DNA of 64,000 bases, taken from positions 248,001-312,000 of the forward strand of contig CAZSAP010000001.1 in assembly GCA_964604705.1 (NCBI GenBank). Reading direction: 5' to 3'. Below the pieces are notes generated by a model. That model made no database searches. It saw nothing but the letters and a program-made list of their open reading frames with translations, and was not told the DNA's origin. Shown piece by piece: positions 9,640 through 20,000 of the stretch. The position numbers were made by a program, and so were the translations under genes. Each line of letters starts with the position of its first letter. Position 1 is the stretch's first letter. The stretch is from JAAXVQ01 sp964604705. Its GTDB lineage: Bacteria; Oederibacteriota; JAAXVQ01.

Positions 9640-9734
9640 TCATTCCTCCCAAGACTTCCGAACAAGTTTATATCATTAAATGTTTAATTTAGAAAAACAG
9701 ACCAGATAATACGTTAAACTTCCGAAATTTTCAA

Positions 9735-9817
9735 GGCAATGTTTTGCCACTTTTTAGGAACAATATTGCCTGATACTATTTTAATTTAAAAAAAATAATG
9801 ATTTTCAACACATTGCC
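9735..9817. promoter_or_regulatory. Cluster of GGCAAT/ATTGCC half-sites, possible activator binding region
   Basis: Within 83 bases the half-site occurs four times: GGCAAT 9735-9740, TTGCC 9744-9748 (forming GGCAA-N4-TTGCC with the first), ATTGCC 9765-9770 and ATTGCC 9812-9817. They sit about 165-245 bases upstream of a possible sigma-54 promoter, a normal distance for NtrC-type enhancer sites. The rest of the 9640-10031 gap is very AT-rich and contains no gene that I can see. Confidence 0.35.
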
Positions 9818-9980
9818 TTCGTTACATTTTAAGACACCTTCAATAATAGCCTTCTTTTTTAAATTCTATCGTTTAAGATAAACTATTTAAAACCTTTATT
9901 TTAAAGCTCTTTATAGGTTCCAATAAACAGAAAACAATATAATAATAAAACAACAAAATTATTTAAATAAAAACTTAAGT

Positions 9981-9995
9981 TGGCATGTAACTTGT
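9981..9995 (+). promoter_or_regulatory. Candidate sigma-54 promoter for the sigma-factor gene
   Basis: TGGCATG-TAAC-TTGT matches the TGGCACG-N4-TTGC consensus with the correct spacing; the deviations are C to T at position 6 and C to T in the last position of the -12 element. It lies 36 bases upstream of the start codon at 10032, next to an operon for a sigma-54 activator. Confidence 0.45.
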
Positions 9996-10031
9996 TTATA
10001 TATTAATTAACTTTAAAGGGGAGGGAAATAA

Positions 10032-10670
10032 ATGCACACCATCACTTCTACGCACAACCTTAATTCAACATCTAAACCCGAACCAAGTTGGCTAAAAAAG
10101 GCTCTATCCGGTGATTCAAACGCCTTTGAAAAACTAGTCTCTCATTATCAACCGCGAGTGATGCGATTGACATTACGTTTTTTTAAAAATACTTGGGATG
10201 CCGAAGATGCATGTCAAAATATATTTTTAAAAGTGTTCTTGCGCGGCGATCAGTTTCAATACAAATCAAGCTTTGGTTCATGGCTCTACAGGTTGGCTTA
10301 CAATGAATGTTTGGATGAAATTCGCAGAAATAGAAAGATCGTCCAACGCGACGATCTCTATTATCAAGCTGAACAAATTATTCCTCTGCCGGCTACGCCT
10401 AAAGAACAGACTGAATTCAATCAACAACGAGAAACGGTACTTTCCTTAATTAAAACACTTCCACCAATTCTACAAGATACCTTGGTAACGCTCGATTTTA
10501 AAGGTTTACCTTTAGCGCAAGCATCGGCATTATTGCAAATCAAAGAATCCACACTTCGCGTAAGGCATCATCGAGCTTTTAAGCAATTAAAACTCGCTTT
10601 CACAACTTCTACTGCAAAGCTTTTCTCTTCTCCCACAATCTTTTGGGAAGAAGTTCTAAATGCTGCGTAA
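10032..10670 (+). CDS. ECF-type RNA polymerase sigma factor
   Basis: A 212-residue sigma factor with regions 2 and 4 only. Region 2 spans about residues 25-100 (DAEDACQNIFLKVF, then SFGSWLYRLAYNECLDEIRR); region 4 is about residues 130-190 (TLVTLDFKGLPLAQASALLQ, then a recognition helix ESTLRVRHHRAFKQLK). It redirects RNA polymerase to a dedicated promoter set. GGGGAGGG lies 7 bases before the ATG. No anti-sigma factor gene follows, unlike most ECF loci, which fits control at the level of transcription instead of by sequestration. A perfect 20-bp inverted repeat begins at its stop codon. The C-terminal 20 residues do not resemble known extensions. Confidence 0.85.
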   Translation: MHTITSTHNLNSTSKPEPSWLKKALSGDSNAFEKLVSHYQPRVMRLTLRFFKNTWDAEDACQNIFLKVFLRGDQFQYKSSFGSWLYRLAYNECLDEIRRNRKIVQRDDLYYQAEQIIPLPATPKEQTEFNQQRETVLSLIKTLPPILQDTLVTLDFKGLPLAQASALLQIKESTLRVRHHRAFKQLKLAFTTSTAKLFSSPTIFWEEVLNAA

Positions 10671-10716
10671 ACAATAAGGATGAGTGCGTATTATTTCACT
10701 CATCCTTATTGTTTAC
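10667..10716. repeat. Perfect 20-bp inverted repeat at the end of the sigma-factor gene
   Basis: Arms 10667-10686 and 10697-10716 are exact reverse complements around a 10-base AT-rich loop. The left arm includes the TAA stop codon of the sigma-factor gene. A run of seven T begins only 15 bases beyond the right arm, so it is not a standard intrinsic terminator, though it may still end or stabilise the transcript. The remaining 139 bases to the phosphorylase gene show nothing else. Confidence 0.7.
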
Positions 10717-10855
10717 GGTGACTTTCAAGTTTTTTTCTATTGATGCATGCCTTATCGGATATAAATCAGATTGTGTCCCATAACTTACGTATCAACAAAT
10801 GACACAAATAAAAACATCTCGATCGGCCACACCTTCTTGCGTATATTTAGTATAC

Positions 10856-13414
10856 TTATGCGCTCCAGGTAATCAAATTAGTCTCTGTTCGCTGCGCTAA
10901 ATTGGGATGCGAAGGTAATACTCGAACCGTAAACCCATGTTGACCTGTCGTTGCACATGGGATTTCACCTTTAAACACAATTCGATCACCCGATTGTCCA
11001 TTTTCTGGTATCATTAAAACTGTAAGCGTGTTGTATAAATTTTGATTTCCATCGATCAACCCAAAATAAATTTCGACTTGGACATCTTTCGGAGACAAAT
11101 GTCCAAGTTGCACAGTGGCTTGAACGGGCAATTTAGCCCCAACCGACCATTCATGTTTAGGCTCAACGTTTACAGACTCAACTTTCACACCGCTCCACGC
11201 CTCACGTACTTTAGCTTTCCACATCGCCAATTCTCGGATACCTTGATATTGCCTTGCAGCCAATGTATCCCGTCGTGAAGTCAACGGCATATAAAATTTC
11301 TCAGTATATTCTGTAACCATACGATTAGTATTAAATACTGGACCCAATGTGGTCATGGATTGTTTCATCATGCGTACCCAATATTCAGGAATATCATCCG
11401 GACCTCTCAAATAAAATAAACGCACAACTTCATTTTCTAAAATTTGAAACAACGCAGAACTTTCAATACGATCTTGATATTCTGTATCCGCATAATCTTC
11501 CCCTCGACCAATCGCCCAGCCATTTTTCCCATTGTAGCCTTCATCCCACCAGCCATCTAAAATCGATAAATTAATAGCTCCATTAAACACAGCCTTCATC
11601 CCTGACGTTCCTGAAGCCTCCATAGGACGCCGAGGTGTGTTTAACCAAACATCAACTCCTTGTACGAGATAATGTGCACAGTTCAAATCATAATCTTCTA
11701 GAAAAACAATGTGTCTACGTAAATCTGCACGCCGGGTAATACGTTCAACTTCTTGAATCAACCGTTTCCCTAAATCATCACTGGGATGTGCTTTCCCCGC
11801 AAAAATTATTTGAACAGGACGATTTTTATCTGTTACAAGCTTCGTTAATCTTTCTAAATCCTTAAATAGCAAAGTTGCACGTTTATAAGTGGCAAACCGA
11901 CGAGCAAATCCAATAGTCAATGCATCTGGGTCAAGAACTTGGTCAGCCATTTCATATTCCTCAGGTGGACATCCCCGTTCTTGCAATTGTCGCCGCAATC
12001 GACGACGTACATACCCCACCATTCGTTCGCGTCTTCGCTCATGCGTACGCCATAATTCAGCTGAAGGGATCTCAGAAAGCCGTTCCCAAATTTTTTGATC
12101 ACCGGGTTCTTCCAACCACCGCGGTCCCAAATATCGATCAAACAATTCTGACATTTCCATGGAAATCCATGAATTCACATGCACTCCATTGGTAATATGA
12201 TCTATCGGAATTTCAGATTCTGGAAACTCCGGCCAAATACCGCGCCACATTTTACGTGAAACAACTCCATGCAACTTAGCCACACCATTCGCACGCGAAG
12301 ACATTTTCAAAGCTAAAACAGTCATACCAAAGGGTTCATGCACATCGTGTTCATTAATACGCCCCAATCCGTAAAACTGTTCAGAACTCAATCCAAACTT
12401 CCTATAATAATGAGAAAAATATCGTTCTATCATTTCATTGGAAACAACCTCATTGCCGGCCGGAACAGGAGTATGTGTAGTAAACAAGCTACTTGCGGAG
12501 ACTAATTCTTTGGCTTCAATGTAGTTCATTTTTTCCTGATCCATATGCTGGGCAATCCGTTCCAAAGCCAAAAATGCGGAGTGACCTTCATTCATATGTG
12601 TAACTGTTGGCCGCAAACCCATTTTCACTAGCGCACGATACCCGCCGATGCCTAAAACAATCTCTTGTTGCAACCGAATTTCCGCATTCCCCACATATAA
12701 CTGTGCTGTAATATTTCGATCTTCAGGAGTATTTTGTGGCAGATTGGTGTCAAGCAAGTAGAGTGGTACTCTTCCCACTTGAACTTTCCATACTTGTGAG
12801 GTGACGATTCGCCCAGGTAGCTCAACATCCACGGCCACAATTTCACCAACCGCATCGCGCATCAATGTCATGGGCATGTTATAGAAGTCATTTTCAACAT
12901 ATCGTTCTTGTTGCCATCCATCTTGATTCAGATATTGGCGAAAATACCCTTTGCTGTAAGCCAATCCCACCCCTACCAAGGGAACTCCTAAATCGCTCGC
13001 TGATTTAAGATGATCTCCCGCTAAAACGCCTAACCCACCCGCATACATTGGTAATCCTTCGTTAATACCAAACTCCGCAGAAAAGTAGGCAACCAAAAAG
13101 TTTTGCGGATTAGGCCAACGTGTTTGGAACCAAGATTTACGTTGCATATAGCTTCGACACGATTCCAAAACACGATTTAAATTAAATAAAAACCCTTCAT
13201 CTTGACTTAGTTCCTGTAAACGATCTTGAGAAACCTGACTTAAAAATTTAACAGGATTATGGCTAGCCGCAGTCCATAAATCAGGATGAATATGCCTGAA
13301 TATATTAAATGCTTCTGCATTCCAGCCCCACCAAAAATTCCCTGCTAATTCTTGTAACGGCTTCAACTTTTCCGGCATTGTGGGTATTACGTTAAATGCT
13401 TTGATATATTTCAT
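10856..13414 (-). CDS. glgP: Alpha-glucan (glycogen/maltodextrin) phosphorylase
   Basis: An 852-residue GT35 phosphorylase of the type found in Thermotoga and many anaerobes (the TIGR02094 subgroup, about 850 residues and lacking the regulatory N-terminus of the E. coli type). It releases glucose-1-phosphate from alpha-1,4-glucans using PLP. The PLP lysine lies in MEASGTSGMKAVFNGA; the N-terminal LAGNFWWGWN, glycine-rich EFGINEGLPMYAGGLGVLAG and NGVHVNSW segments are family signatures. I start at 13414, where GGAGG is 6 bases upstream, and a promoter with perfect spacing lies just beyond; the longer open frame adds 37 residues unlike the family. Its divergent neighbour is an ABC-F gene, so the context is not metabolic. 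Confidence 0.93.
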   Translation of the reverse strand: MKYIKAFNVIPTMPEKLKPLQELAGNFWWGWNAEAFNIFRHIHPDLWTAASHNPVKFLSQVSQDRLQELSQDEGFLFNLNRVLESCRSYMQRKSWFQTRWPNPQNFLVAYFSAEFGINEGLPMYAGGLGVLAGDHLKSASDLGVPLVGVGLAYSKGYFRQYLNQDGWQQERYVENDFYNMPMTLMRDAVGEIVAVDVELPGRIVTSQVWKVQVGRVPLYLLDTNLPQNTPEDRNITAQLYVGNAEIRLQQEIVLGIGGYRALVKMGLRPTVTHMNEGHSAFLALERIAQHMDQEKMNYIEAKELVSASSLFTTHTPVPAGNEVVSNEMIERYFSHYYRKFGLSSEQFYGLGRINEHDVHEPFGMTVLALKMSSRANGVAKLHGVVSRKMWRGIWPEFPESEIPIDHITNGVHVNSWISMEMSELFDRYLGPRWLEEPGDQKIWERLSEIPSAELWRTHERRRERMVGYVRRRLRRQLQERGCPPEEYEMADQVLDPDALTIGFARRFATYKRATLLFKDLERLTKLVTDKNRPVQIIFAGKAHPSDDLGKRLIQEVERITRRADLRRHIVFLEDYDLNCAHYLVQGVDVWLNTPRRPMEASGTSGMKAVFNGAINLSILDGWWDEGYNGKNGWAIGRGEDYADTEYQDRIESSALFQILENEVVRLFYLRGPDDIPEYWVRMMKQSMTTLGPVFNTNRMVTEYTEKFYMPLTSRRDTLAARQYQGIRELAMWKAKVREAWSGVKVESVNVEPKHEWSVGAKLPVQATVQLGHLSPKDVQVEIYFGLIDGNQNLYNTLTVLMIPENGQSGDRIVFKGEIPCATTGQHGFTVRVLPSHPNLAQRTETNLITWSA

Positions 13415-13450
13415 CCCAACCTCCTGAGAATCCGCTAAATATAGAAAATT

Positions 13451-13479
13451 ATTGTACGTGAGACAATACGCTTTCGCAA
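13451..13479 (-). promoter_or_regulatory. Sigma-70-type promoter for glgP
   Basis: On the minus strand TTGCGA (13479-13474) and TACAAT (13456-13451) are separated by 17 bases. It lies inside the longest possible glgP frame and supports the start at 13414. Confidence 0.55.
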
Positions 13480-13509
13480 GCGTTTTACTATTATTATCCA
13501 CTAAATTCT

Positions 13510-13538
13510 TTGACAGGCGCCTCAACCTGTCCTACAAT
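13510..13538 (+). promoter_or_regulatory. Strong sigma-70-type promoter for the ABC-F gene
   Basis: A perfect -35 box TTGACA (13510-13515) and TACAAT (13533-13538) are 17 bases apart, 39 bases before the ATG at 13578. Among the promoters I could find in the window this is the closest to consensus. Confidence 0.7.
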
Positions 13539-13577
13539 AACGCGCTTTTAATTTCACTTTAAGGTACCGAAAATACA

Positions 13578-15491
13578 ATGATTAAAGTCAGTAATTTAAC
13601 CAAAACCTATGGGAGTCAAGTACTCCTTGACAATGCAAGTTTCAACCTAAATGCGAAAGATCGGGTTGGCTTAGTTGGCCGTAATGGTCATGGAAAATCA
13701 ACTCTCTTTCGCATACTTCTCGGTCAGGAAGAAGCCGATTCGGGTGATATCGTGGTTCCTCGGCACTACACAATCGGGCATCTCCAACAACATATTCGGT
13801 TTTCCCAAGCAACAGTCTTAGATGAAGCCTGTTTGGGGTTGCCCGAAGATCAATCCCATGATAGTTGGAAAGTCGAAAAAATTCTTTTCGGTTTAGGCTT
13901 CACTGAACCAGATATGGACCGCCCCCCTTCTGAATTTTCAGGCGGCTTTCAAGTACGACTCAATTTGGCCAAAGTACTTGTCTCCAATCCAGATTTACTT
14001 CTGCTCGATGAACCCACCAACTATCTTGATATCGTTTCCATTCGTTGGTTAACAAAATTTTTAAACGCCTGGAAAGGTGAGCTAATTCTAATCACACACG
14101 ACCGGAATTTCATGGACAGTGTCATTACACATACTATGGGTATTCATCGGTATAAAATCAGAAAACTCGAGGGAACCACCGAAAAATATTATCAACAAAT
14201 CTTACAAGATGAGGAAATTTACGAAAAAACACGAATCAATGATGAAAAGAAAAGAAAAGAAGTTGAATTGTTTATTAGTCGTTTTCGTGCCAAAGCACGT
14301 CTAGCAAGTTTGGTACAATCCCGCATTAAGAACTTACAGAAAAAAGAACGTTTAGAAAAATTAGATAAAATTGAAACCTTAGATTTCGAATTTCACAGTG
14401 AAGAATTTCCTGCGAAAGTTATGTTGGAAACACATAACCTTACGTTCTCTTATACCCATCAGCCTCCCTACCTCATGGAAAAGTTGAATGTATTAATCGG
14501 ACGTAATGACCGAATTGCCGTCATCGGAAAAAACGGTAAAGGCAAATCCACTTTATTAAAATTGTTGGCCAATGAAATCACGCCAACATCCGGGACTGTG
14601 AAACAACACCCTAAATTAGATATTGCTTATTTCGGACAAACCAACATCGATCGTCTGGATGCCAGCAAAACGATCGAGGAGGAAATTCTTTCAGCAGATC
14701 CTAACGCCACCCGTCAAAAAGTCCGCGATATTTGTGGCGCCGTTATGTTTTCTGGTGATATGGCTTTAAAAAAGATATCGGTCTTATCCGGTGGCGAACG
14801 TAGTCGAGTCTTGCTAGGCAAACTTTTACTATCCCCCGCCCATTTGCTTTTACTTGACGAACCCACACATCACTTAGACATGGAATCATGTGAATCCCTT
14901 TTAAACGCCATTGAAATTTTTGATGGTTCAGTTATCATCGTCACCCACGACGAAATGTTGCTTCATGCAGTCGCCAACAAATTCGTAGTATTCGATCAAG
15001 AGCAAGCATACACCTACACTGGCAGTTATCAAGACTATTTGAATGAAATCGGTTGGGATTTTGACGATACTGGAAAACGAGATTTAAAAATACAAAGCCA
15101 ACTTGTAATCCAATCTCACACGTTGAATACAGAGATGTCCGAAGTATCTCAAACCGATATAGATCTCAAAGGGAAAAAAGAATTACGCAAGCAAAAGGCA
15201 GCTATTATTCAAGAGAAATCAAAAATGCTTAAACCACTTGAACTTAAAATTAAAGATCTTGAAAAGAGTATTGAAAGCATTGAATCTACCCTCGCCAAAA
15301 ACAACCAGCAACTCATTGATGCATCTTCAAATGGCGATATCACCGCCTTGATTGAGTTGCCGAAACATAACAAAGAATTACAACAACAACTTGATTTTAT
15401 ATACGTCAAGTTGGAACAAGCCACACAAGAATTCGAAAAGAAAAACAATGAATTCAGTGAAAAATTAAAACAATTTGAAGATCTTGATTAA
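13578..15491 (+). CDS. ABC-F family ATPase (ribosome-associated)
   Basis: A 637-residue protein with two ABC domains and no membrane segment. The first has GRNGHGKSTL, signature FSGGFQVRL and Walker B LLLLDEPTNYLDI; the second has GKNGKGKSTL, LSGGERSRV and LLLDEPTHHLDM. A charged linker of about 80 residues (about 205-285, the P-site interaction motif) joins them, and a C-terminal coiled coil fills residues about 540-637, as in Uup and YheS. Family members act on stalled or antibiotic-blocked ribosomes; the coiled-coil end favours a Uup/YheS-like housekeeping role over drug resistance, but this is inference. It is followed 38 bases later by ychF, another ribosome-linked ATPase, on the same strand. 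Confidence 0.9.
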   Translation: MIKVSNLTKTYGSQVLLDNASFNLNAKDRVGLVGRNGHGKSTLFRILLGQEEADSGDIVVPRHYTIGHLQQHIRFSQATVLDEACLGLPEDQSHDSWKVEKILFGLGFTEPDMDRPPSEFSGGFQVRLNLAKVLVSNPDLLLLDEPTNYLDIVSIRWLTKFLNAWKGELILITHDRNFMDSVITHTMGIHRYKIRKLEGTTEKYYQQILQDEEIYEKTRINDEKKRKEVELFISRFRAKARLASLVQSRIKNLQKKERLEKLDKIETLDFEFHSEEFPAKVMLETHNLTFSYTHQPPYLMEKLNVLIGRNDRIAVIGKNGKGKSTLLKLLANEITPTSGTVKQHPKLDIAYFGQTNIDRLDASKTIEEEILSADPNATRQKVRDICGAVMFSGDMALKKISVLSGGERSRVLLGKLLLSPAHLLLLDEPTHHLDMESCESLLNAIEIFDGSVIIVTHDEMLLHAVANKFVVFDQEQAYTYTGSYQDYLNEIGWDFDDTGKRDLKIQSQLVIQSHTLNTEMSEVSQTDIDLKGKKELRKQKAAIIQEKSKMLKPLELKIKDLEKSIESIESTLAKNNQQLIDASSNGDITALIELPKHNKELQQQLDFIYVKLEQATQEFEKKNNEFSEKLKQFEDLD

Positions 15492-15529
15492 ATTTTAAAT
15501 TCCCCATTACGTTAAGGAGTATGTGACCC

Positions 15530-16624
15530 ATGGCTCTATCTGTTGGTATTGTAGGTTTACCCAATGTTGGAAAATCGACGTTTTTCAATGCCATTACCAA
15601 TTCTCAAGCCGAAGCACAAAATTATCCATTCTGTACCATCGAACCAAATACCGGTATCGTTCCGCTTCCTGACGCCCGTTTGGATATATTAGCCAAACTA
15701 AGTGGATCAACACGAATTCTGCCAGCAACCATTACCTTTGTAGATATTGCCGGATTGGTCAAAGGTGCTTCAAAAGGTGAAGGATTGGGCAATAAATTTC
15801 TTTCACACATTCGCGAAGTGTCTGTCATCGCACATGTTGTCCGTTGTTTCGAAGATTCCAACATTACACATGTAAGTGGCAAAATAAACCCTTTGGATGA
15901 TATTGACATCATTAACACCGAGCTCATTTTGGCTGATTTGGAATTAGCCGAAAAGCTTGCAAATGGACTTGAAAAAAATGCTCGCCGCGGCGATGCTGAA
16001 TCCAAGGGCAAATACGATCTCATTTTACGTATTAAGGCTCTTCTCGAAAACAACCAACCAGCTCGTCAGGTTCATGTTTCTGGCGAAGAACTCATTTGGC
16101 TTAAAACCTTTAATTTCTTAACCGCCAAACGGGTTATTTATGTCGCCAATATAAGCGAAGCTCTCTTAGGTAAAGTAAATCCTTTTGTGGATCAAGTCCA
16201 AACCTATGCGCTTCAACATCAGGATGCTTTTGCCTTGATATGCGCAAAAATCGAAGAAGAAATTTCAAAATTAGAAAAGGATGAAAAAACAGAATTTCTA
16301 AAAGAGCTAAATATATCTGAATCCGGTCTAGATGTTGTAGCTAAAAAATGTTTCAATCTTTTAGGTCTCCAAACCTATCTTACCACTGGTCCGAAAGAGA
16401 CCCGAGCGTGGACCATCCAACAAGGAAATACGGCGCCTCAAGCAGCCGGTGTCATTCACACCGATTTCGAACGCGGTTTTATCCGAGCAAACATCGTTTC
16501 TTACGATGATTTCGTTAATGTAGGCGGCTTAAAAGAAGCTCGCGATAAAGGTCTTTTACGTCAAGAAGGACGCGACTATATTATGCAAGATGGAGATGTT
16601 GTTGAATTTTTATTTAATGTCTAA
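15530..16624 (+). CDS. ychF: Obg-family ribosome-binding ATPase YchF
   Basis: A 364-residue protein. It has the P-loop GLPNVGKST (residues 8-16), a G3-like DIAGLVKGASKGEGLGNKFL and, in place of NKxD, NISE at about residue 205, the change that makes YchF prefer ATP over GTP. The C-terminal TGS domain (TGPKETRAWTIQQGNTAPQA, then DFERGFIRANIVSYDDF) is typical. YchF binds the ribosome and is linked to oxidative-stress control and translation initiation in other bacteria. AAGGAG is 9 bases before the ATG. It likely shares the ABC-F promoter. Its end converges with the CheY-like gene with only six bases between. Confidence 0.96.
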   Translation: MALSVGIVGLPNVGKSTFFNAITNSQAEAQNYPFCTIEPNTGIVPLPDARLDILAKLSGSTRILPATITFVDIAGLVKGASKGEGLGNKFLSHIREVSVIAHVVRCFEDSNITHVSGKINPLDDIDIINTELILADLELAEKLANGLEKNARRGDAESKGKYDLILRIKALLENNQPARQVHVSGEELIWLKTFNFLTAKRVIYVANISEALLGKVNPFVDQVQTYALQHQDAFALICAKIEEEISKLEKDEKTEFLKELNISESGLDVVAKKCFNLLGLQTYLTTGPKETRAWTIQQGNTAPQAAGVIHTDFERGFIRANIVSYDDFVNVGGLKEARDKGLLRQEGRDYIMQDGDVVEFLFNV

Positions 16625-16630
16625 CACGTT

Positions 16631-17038
16631 TTAAGTATTGGCTGTTGTAACCAAGCCTAAAGCTTGCAATTCGCGAACCAATTTTTGACGATCAAAGGGT
16701 TTCACCAAATATGCATCACATTGCGCACGAAAAGCCGGAATAACATTTTGTGAATCATTCAATGCTGTGGTCATAATTACTTTCGCACCATCCAAGCCCA
16801 TGATGCCTTTTTCACTTTCCATACGGCGGATCTCCTTCAATACTTTTTGCCCGTCCATTTCAGGCAGACGTATATCCAAGCAGACTAAATCATATTTCTG
16901 ATTCTCTTCAAGCGAAAGCCTGAAAGCCTCAACTGCTTCAATTCCAGTAACCGCCACCTCACAAGCACCATAATCCGACAAAAAGCGTTGCAGTACCCTC
17001 CGAGAGGTTAAATCATCTTCAACAACTAATGAGCGCAT
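16631..17038 (-). CDS. Single-domain response regulator (CheY-like)
   Basis: A 135-residue receiver domain with no output domain. Acidic pair Glu7-Asp8 (VVEDDLTS), phosphoacceptor aspartate in LVCLDIRLPEMDG, conserved Thr (MTTAL) and Lys (YLVKPFD) are all present. The gene starts within the last codons of the hybrid kinase gene (13-base overlap), so it is translationally coupled to it and is the likely receiver of its phosphoryl group through the kinase's HPt domain. Single receivers usually work by protein contact, for example at flagellar motors or other kinases; the target is unknown. Confidence 0.9.
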   Translation of the reverse strand: MRSLVVEDDLTSRRVLQRFLSDYGACEVAVTGIEAVEAFRLSLEENQKYDLVCLDIRLPEMDGQKVLKEIRRMESEKGIMGLDGAKVIMTTALNDSQNVIPAFRAQCDAYLVKPFDRQKLVRELQALGLVTTANT

Positions 17039-20000
17039 GTCATTTCCCCTTTCTGTATTCTTTTTTCCTCTTTATTAATAAATTGTTTAAACCGCTCAAA
17101 TTGTTTCTCTAATTCCGGCATTAAGCTCCGCATTTCATCCCACACTTGATTTTCACCCGCTACCTCCATATGTGCCGCGACATTTTGCACGCCAACAGCC
17201 CCAGCGTTTCCCGACGCTCCTTTCAGTGTATGTGCTTGATCTCTAAACAAGATAGCATCTTGTGACTCTAGTGCTTTCCTCAATTGAACTATTTGTTGTG
17301 GAACATCATTCAAGTAAATATCAACGATTTCAATTAAAAGTTCTTCATCGCCACCCATTCGTGTCAATAAAGCCGCACGTTGAAAAATCATTTCAGGAGC
17401 AATAGATTGCGCAACATTACTTGTCCAAAACTGAGAAAATGCTGCACCAGCTAATCTCCGTTCAATGGCTTCTGCCAGTTCCCACGGTTTGATGGGTTTG
17501 GATATATAATCATCCATTCCAACTTCCAAACATTTCTCACGATCACGTTTCATAGCGTGAGCTGTCATGGCTATTATTGAAACACCATGATCGCGCACTA
17601 ATGATTGTCGATCTCGTATTGTCTTCGCTGCTTTCAAACCGTCCACAATCGGCATTTGAACATCCATGAGCACCAAGTCAAATTCCTGTTTTTCAAGTAG
17701 CTGAATAGCTTCCAATCCATTATTCGCAATTACCGCTTCATGTCCCATTTTTTGTATCATAATAGAGGCGACTTTCTGATTCACCAAATTATCTTCCGCA
17801 ATTAATATTTTCAATTTACGTGCAGGAATAAATTCATTTGTATTTACTGAGTTTTCGATAAGCACATCTTCTGGTTTGCATTTCAAATCCGGAAATAAAA
17901 TTTTAGAAACACACGTCTGAAGTTGCAGTTGTTCAATTGGTTTCTGTAAGTATCCCGAGAATCCAAATTCTTGTAAACGCGATATATCTTGAAGATGAAT
18001 CGAACTCATTAGAAATAAAACCGGCTTATGAAAGCGCTCAGTTTCTTTTATACGCTTACTCCATATCCAATCTCGTTTACGTGGTCGAGTCATATCGCAA
18101 AACACCAGTTGATACGGATCGCCATCTGCAGCCGCATTTCCAAGATATTCAATAGCTTCATCAAAATTCGCAACACTTGAAAAGCGACAATGCCAACTTC
18201 TTAACAAAGCGCCTAAAGCTAATCGTTCCACATTATTTTGATCAATAATTAAAATCCTTAAGTTTTGTATCCCCGTAGCAACATTCATTACTGCTGCACG
18301 TTGATTCGTACGCTTTTGCAAAATAACAGTGAACCAAAACCGTGATCCTTTACCCACCTGGCTTTCAACCCCAATTTGTCCGTCCATCATTTCAACCAAG
18401 CGTTTTGAAATTGCAAGTCCCAATCCTGTACCGCCATATTTTCTTGTCATTGATGCATCACCCTGGGTAAAGGGTTGAAAAAGCGCCTTACTTTTTTCCT
18501 CAGTGATCCCTATTCCTGTATCCGAAATCACAACTCTCAAACAAACACAAACATCATCCTCATGATCAAGTGAAACATGAATCCCGACTTTACCTTCCGA
18601 TGTAAATTTAATAGCATTTGCAACTAAATTCACAATAATTTGAGATAAACGTCCAGGATCCCCATAAAGCAATAACGGTACGTTTCCCTCAATTTCACAG
18701 GAATATTCCAACCCTTTTTCTTGTGCTTTGAATGCTAGAAAACGATTACGTGTACTTAACAGGCTGTTCAAATCAAAATCGTATTTATCCAATTCAACTT
18801 TCCCGGCTTCGATTTTCGAAAAATCTAAAATATCATTTATGATCATCAATAATGCATCTGCACAATTCCGAATAGTTTCAACATATTCTCGTTGTTCCAT
18901 ATTCATTTCAGTATCCAGCAAAAAACCTGACATACCAACAATTCCATTCAAAGGTGTACGAATTTCATGGCTCATATTTGCCAAAAATTCACTTTTGGTT
19001 TCATTTGAAATTTTGGCTTCGCGTGCCATCCGTAAAGCATCATCCGCCATTTTTCGTTGAATAATCCCAACAACAACTTGACTTACATTCACTAAAAACG
19101 CGACTTCATTCAGATCAGGCTTGTGACCATCCTTTAATTTCAGATTCATTACTCCAAGCAATTTTTGTTCTGACGTCAATAAAGGAATGCAATAATGCCC
19201 ATGTGTCTTGATTCCAGGATATGTAATGTCGTGTGTTTCATCAACTTCTTTTGTAATAATCGGTTTTCGGGTTTGAGCAGCACGCCCGCAAATACATTCA
19301 CCGTAACGGATCCAAGCGCAACGCTCTATCATTTCATGCGGCATGTTGACATGAGCATGCATTGTTAGTGTCTCGGTTCTAGGTTCCGCTAAAAAAATCG
19401 CCCCACAACTTTCTAAAGCCAACCAAGGAACCGTGACCAACCGGCGAATTACTGTTTCAAATAATTCCTTTAACGAGTTTTTTTCCAAAGATAATCCAAT
19501 CATTTCATTTAGAATCGCCTGGGTTTGATAGCTCCGCATATGTTTAAGCTGTTCTTCTTGCCAGTCGGTAATATCCAAAACCATACCAAACATACGTTCA
19601 GGTAAACCATCTTCCCTCTTAACTATTCCTCCGCGCGATAGTACCCAACGCCACATTCCTTCTTTTGTTTTCAACCGTCCATTAAATTCGTATTTATCCA
19701 AACGACCATTAAGGACATTTTCTAACACAGTCTTAATTCCTTGATAATCCTCAGGATGAACAATTTTTTGCCATTCTGTATGATGTGCCGGAAACTCCCT
19801 TGCATCGTAGCCCAACATTTTATAACAATAATCACTAAAGAACTCCTTTCGTTCATTGAGTTCCCATTCCCAATACCCCATATCCGAAGTTTCCATCAAG
19901 CGATTTAGCCGTTCTTCCTGTCCAACCAATAAATCCAATTGAATATGTGTTTGAGTTATATCCCGAAAAATCATTAATACCCAGCCTAACTTAACTCTCA

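Noticed and set aside
9733..9750. Second sigma-54-like site on the minus strand (TGGCA...TTGC, toward the kinase operon)
   Set aside because: Only five bases lie between TGGCA and TTGC; the consensus needs six, and sigma-54 tolerates spacing changes poorly.
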